Shown: positions 61,512 to 64,000 of the stretch, one piece after another
How positions within the stretch are numbered: position 1 is the first letter of the stretch
Layout of the letters: the number at the start of each line of letters is the position of its first letter
Notes under the pieces: generated by a model
Told to the model about the DNA's origin: nothing
The model's input: the letters and a program-made list of their open reading frames with translations, nothing else
The model's database searches: none
Origin: Natronococcus amylolyticus DSM 10524
Lineage (GTDB): Archaea; Halobacteriota; Halobacteria; Halobacteriales; Natrialbaceae
Direction of reading: 5' to 3'
Length of the DNA: 64,000 nt
Assembly: GCF_000337675.1 (NCBI RefSeq)
Contig: NZ_AOIB01000015.1
Coordinates: forward strand, 31,060-95,059
Program-made: the position numbers and the translations under genes

Positions 61512-61808
61512 ATGATCAACCCGCTCGAAAAACTCGAAGAGGACGACCCGTCGCCGTTCGAGGCCGACTCGGACGACGACGGGAGCGAGGAGCTACAGGA
61601 AGCCTTCGGCGAGATGTCCCGGGAGACGCTGCTCGCGTTCGTGAGCGCGCTCCTTTTCGCCCACGTCGGGGTGATGGCGACCGGCGTCGGGCTGTTGCTC
61701 GTGGCCTTCAACGGCCAGTGGCTGCTCGGGGGCGCCATCGCGGTCGGCGGGATCGCGGCGCTCGCGCTGACGGGCTGGATATATCGGTGGTACGAGAACG
61801 CGAAATAG
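61512..61808 (+). CDS. Small two-helix membrane protein
   Basis: 98 residues from the ATG at 61512 (MINPLEKLEEDD). An acidic N-terminus is followed by two transmembrane helices (ALLFAHVGVMATGVGLLLVAF and LLGGAIAVGGIAALALTGWIY). It ends 5 nt from the convergent eif6 stop. The function is unknown. Confidence 0.72.
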   Translation: MINPLEKLEEDDPSPFEADSDDDGSEELQEAFGEMSRETLLAFVSALLFAHVGVMATGVGLLLVAFNGQWLLGGAIAVGGIAALALTGWIYRWYENAK

Positions 61809-61813
61809 CGAAC

Positions 61814-62479
61814 TCAGTCGAGGTAGCCCAGGGCGTCCTCGATCCGACCGAGCTCCGGTCCGGTGGTCTCCTCGCCGACGACGTAGCCGGCGTCGTTGGC
61901 GAGCAGTCCCGAGCCGACCAGCGGCGCACCATAGTTGACGGTGCCCACGTCGGCCCGGACGTCGAGGGCGTCCTCGAGGAAGTCGAGTTCCTCGTCGGTC
62001 GCCTTGGGATGACAGAGTACGCCCGAGTTGGTCGCGACCGCAGCGGTACCGACGGTGCGAACGCCCGCGAGGTCGCCGCGCTCGACGGGGACGTCGAGGA
62101 CGTCCTTGACGACCTGGATCGCCTCGCGGGTCAGGTCGGGGTGAACGTACGCGCCGTAATCGTTCGCGAGCACGACGTTACCTGCGGCGTTGACGTTCCC
62201 CGGGAGTTCGGCGACCGGGAGGTCGACTGTCTCCTCGAGGCGCTCGCGCTCGTACTCGAGGACGCGGGAGCTGACCAGCAGTCCGTTCTCGTTGCCCGTT
62301 GCGAGGGCGCCGACCGTCGAGGAGCCGCCGACGGTCGTCTGGACGGCGGGCACCTCGAGTTCGTCAGTCAGGTCGGCGACGGTGTCGTCGTCGACGTCCG
62401 GTCGGACGAGCACGCAGGAGTCGGTCGCGCGGGCGAAGACGCCGACGTAGGCCGACCCGGCGAAGGCGAGACGCTGCAA
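61814..62479 (-). CDS. eif6: Translation initiation factor aIF6
   Basis: 221 residues. It starts at TTG (complement of 62477-62479), since no in-frame ATG or GTG precedes [17 protein letters not shown], the conserved eIF6 opening. The rest shows the five-fold pseudo-symmetric repeats. The protein binds the 50S subunit and prevents 30S joining. Separated from the rpl31e stop by 2 nt. Confidence 0.95.
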   Translation of the reverse strand: MQRLAFAGSAYVGVFARATDSCVLVRPDVDDDTVADLTDELEVPAVQTTVGGSSTVGALATGNENGLLVSSRVLEYERERLEETVDLPVAELPGNVNAAGNVVLANDYGAYVHPDLTREAIQVVKDVLDVPVERGDLAGVRTVGTAAVATNSGVLCHPKATDEELDFLEDALDVRADVGTVNYGAPLVGSGLLANDAGYVVGEETTGPELGRIEDALGYLD

Positions 62480-62481
62480 GT

Positions 62482-62760
62482 TTAGTCGGCGACCTCAGCC
62501 TCGACGACGGCCTCACCCTCCTCGTCGAAGCGAGCCGCGCGAACGCGGAGCTTTCGTGGCGGGTTCGATCGGCCCTGCGACCAGATCGTCTCGTTGATCG
62601 AGGGATCCAGGCGAATGGCGTCCTCGTCGACCGCGAAGTGTTTCGCGAGGTGTTCGCGGACCAGTCGCATCGCGAGGTCGGCGGCCTCGTGGTTGGCGCC
62701 CTTCTTGACGTCACGCAGCGGAACGGTGACGACCCGCTCCTCGAAATCGCTTGCACTCAT
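62482..62760 (-). CDS. rpl31e: 50S ribosomal protein L31e
   Basis: 92 residues. [35 protein letters not shown] and [31 protein letters not shown] are conserved. It follows rpl39e by 2 nt and precedes eif6 by 2 nt. Confidence 0.97.
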   Translation of the reverse strand: MSASDFEERVVTVPLRDVKKGANHEAADLAMRLVREHLAKHFAVDEDAIRLDPSINETIWSQGRSNPPRKLRVRAARFDEEGEAVVEAEVAD

Positions 62761-62762
62761 TG

Positions 62763-62915
62763 TTACTCGTCAGTGTCGTTGCGCCGCCAGTTGCGTCGCT
62801 TCGGGTTCCGGGTGACTTCCATGTCGGTCTTCATCATGACCCAGACCGGCACGCGGCTGTTCTGCTTCTCGAGCTTCGCGAGGCGTTTCTTCTGGCCCTT
62901 CGATTTCTTACCCAT
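62763..62915 (-). CDS. rpl39e: 50S ribosomal protein L39e
   Basis: 50 residues from the ATG at 62913-62915, basic: [42 protein letters not shown]. It lines the exit tunnel. It is the first gene of the rpl39e-rpl31e-eif6 operon. Confidence 0.97.
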   Translation of the reverse strand: MGKKSKGQKKRLAKLEKQNSRVPVWVMMKTDMEVTRNPKRRNWRRNDTDE

Positions 62916-62939
62916 AGTAGCCGGACGTAGCCCGCGGTG

Positions 62940-62949
62940 GGTTAAAATG
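62940..62949 (-). promoter_or_regulatory. TATA box for the rpl39e-rpl31e-eif6 operon
   Basis: The minus strand reads ACATTTTAAC about 29 nt upstream of the rpl39e ATG. Confidence 0.5.
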
Positions 62950-62991
62950 TTGTCCATCTCGCGAGGCCCCGCGGGTACGGTTCGCAGTGGC

Positions 62992-63549
62992 CTACTCGAG
63001 GGGGAACCGCTCGACGGTCGCGTACTCGGGGCCGTCCTCGGTCAGCGTGCTCTCGGTGAGGCGGATCTCGTCGACGCGCATCTCGCCGACGGCCGGCTCG
63101 CGCTCGCGGACGAGCTCCTGGATCAGCTCCTTGCCACCAGCGTGTTCCATCCGCGCGAGGGTGACGTGGGGCGTGAAGTCGTGAGACTCTTCCTCGAACC
63201 CCATCGCGGTCGTTCGCTCCTCGACGGCCTCGTGGAGCCGTGTGAGCTCGGCTCCGCCCGCCTCGGTGCCCAGCCAGACGACGCTGATGTACTCGAGGTC
63301 GGGAAAGACGCCGAGTCCGTCGAACCGAACGGTGAAGGGGGAGACGGCGGCCTCGTCGACCGCGGCCCGTAGCTCCCGCGAGAGCGTGGGGAGGCGGTCC
63401 TCCGCGACCTCGCCGAGGAACTTCAGCGTGAGGTGGGCCTGCTCGGCGTCGGTGAAGTTCAGCCCGCTGGCCTCGGCGAACTCCGTCTGAAGGTCGGCGA
63501 CCGGCTCGGCGAGGTCGTTCGGGAGATCGACGCTGACGAACAGTCGCAT
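62992..63549 (-). CDS. thpR: RNA 2',3'-cyclic phosphodiesterase (ThpR, LigT family)
   Basis: 185 residues from the ATG at 63547-63549. Both catalytic 2H motifs are intact: [10 protein letters not shown] and HVTLARMEH. It opens 2',3'-cyclic phosphates on RNA ends. The contrast with the paralogue at 28413-28913, where the first motif is altered, is useful. It is divergent from the FAD oxidoreductase. Confidence 0.94.
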   Translation of the reverse strand: MRLFVSVDLPNDLAEPVADLQTEFAEASGLNFTDAEQAHLTLKFLGEVAEDRLPTLSRELRAAVDEAAVSPFTVRFDGLGVFPDLEYISVVWLGTEAGGAELTRLHEAVEERTTAMGFEEESHDFTPHVTLARMEHAGGKELIQELVREREPAVGEMRVDEIRLTESTLTEDGPEYATVERFPLE

Positions 63550-63619
63550 ACGCGTCCCTTGGACGGGATCGTACTCAACGGTGACGGTGCCCGGGACCGA
63601 GGCCGACGGCGAGTGGTTT

Positions 63620-63630
63620 CCTCTTAAGCG
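63620..63630 (+). promoter_or_regulatory. TATA box for the FAD oxidoreductase
   Basis: CCTCTTAAGCG is centred about 27 nt upstream of the ATG at 63653. Confidence 0.45.
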
Positions 63631-63652
63631 GCTGCAGGCTGAACGGACGGGT

Positions 63653-64000
63653 ATGACGGACACCTTCGTCGTCGTCGGCGGCGACGCCGCCGGGATGTCA
63701 GCGGCGAGCAAAGCCAAACGGGACGACCCCGAGCTCGAGGTCGTCGTCTTCGAGAAAGGTGAGTGGGTCTCTTACGGCGCCTGCGGACTTCCCTACTACG
63801 TCAAGGGGGAGATACAGTCGCTCGAGGATCTGGTCTCCGTAACCCCCGAAGAGTTCCGCGAGGAGCGGGACATCGACCTGCTGACTGGCCACGAGGTCAT
63901 CGGGATCGATCCCGACGAAAAGACGGTGACTGCCGAGAGCGAGAACGGAACCGTCGAGCAGTCGTACGACTCCCTGCTGCTCGCGACCGGTGCCGCCGCG
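63653..64000 (+). CDS. FAD-dependent CoA-disulfide reductase/NADH oxidase-like protein, N-terminal part
   Basis: About 116 residues, cut by the right edge. VVVGGDAAGMSAASKAKR is the FAD-binding loop. WVSYGACGLPYYVKGEI carries the redox Cys typical of CoA-disulfide reductases and NADH oxidases. LLLATGAAA is the second FAD motif. The pyridine nucleotide domain is outside the window. Confidence 0.92.
   Translation, partial: MTDTFVVVGGDAAGMSAASKAKRDDPELEVVVFEKGEWVSYGACGLPYYVKGEIQSLEDLVSVTPEEFREERDIDLLTGHEVIGIDPDEKTVTAESENGTVEQSYDSLLLATGAAA

Overview
The window is a piece of a halophilic archaeal chromosome (class Halobacteria; a Natrialbales-type genome such as Natrinema or Haloterrigena is plausible but not proven). 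Support: high GC, strongly acidic proteins, leaderless genes with TATA boxes about 25-30 nt upstream of the start, an MCM helicase with inteins, TFB, archaeal SRP54/FtsY, prefoldin, aIF6, eukaryote-like ribosomal proteins L31e and L39e, and LysW-dependent arginine synthesis.

Layout. 1-8.9 kb: partial MDR oxidoreductase, beta-carbonic anhydrase, two near-identical cold-shock proteins, cupin, a quinone-reductase/UbiA fusion overlapping a zinc-finger DEAD-like helicase, a BofA-like membrane protein, tRNA-Pro(TGG) and a DUF502 membrane protein. 9-14.1 kb: mcm with two inteins, convergent with a TFB gene. 14.2-17.8 kb: threonine synthase, small regulators and a DUF3368 PIN-like toxin-antitoxin pair. 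17.8-26.9 kb: a nine-gene leftward arginine block, argG-argH then lysW-argX-argC-argB-argD-lysK-argF, most genes overlapping by 1-4 nt. 27-38 kb: membrane-anchored HTH protein, XPD-like Fe-S helicase, phosphoesterase, threonine aldolase, M29 aminopeptidase, universal stress protein, cupredoxin lipoprotein and a GCS2-type glutamate-cysteine ligase convergent with a C45 acyltransferase-like hydrolase. 39.7-40.7 kb: tRNA-Arg(TCT) with a structured 3' flank and an extremely Asp-rich lipoprotein. 41-49.4 kb: UPF0200/UPF0201 pair, srp54, soluble histidine kinase, two rhodaneses, a ferritin-like protein and a DUF2270 protein. 49.4-57.9 kb: thiE-thiM, HAD, GNAT, alpha/beta hydrolase, an FrhB-like F420 protein overlapping a siroheme reductase, and an NmrA-like protein. 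57.9-64 kb: ftsY, pfdA, and the rpl39e-rpl31e-eif6 operon, with other genes where rplX usually sits; then thpR and a partial FAD/CoA-disulfide-reductase-like oxidoreductase.

The least ordinary signals are three. First, the DNA just 3' of both tRNA genes holds nested palindromes, a shared hairpin motif and a copy of that tRNA's own T-arm/acceptor 3' end, which looks like the scar or unit of a tRNA-targeting element. Second, the MCM gene has one intein inside the P-loop and a second whose block-B histidine position is not histidine. Third, the overlapping FrhB-like and siroheme reductase genes have the composition of a split F420-dependent sulfite reductase. No CRISPR array, complete insertion sequence or provirus was seen.
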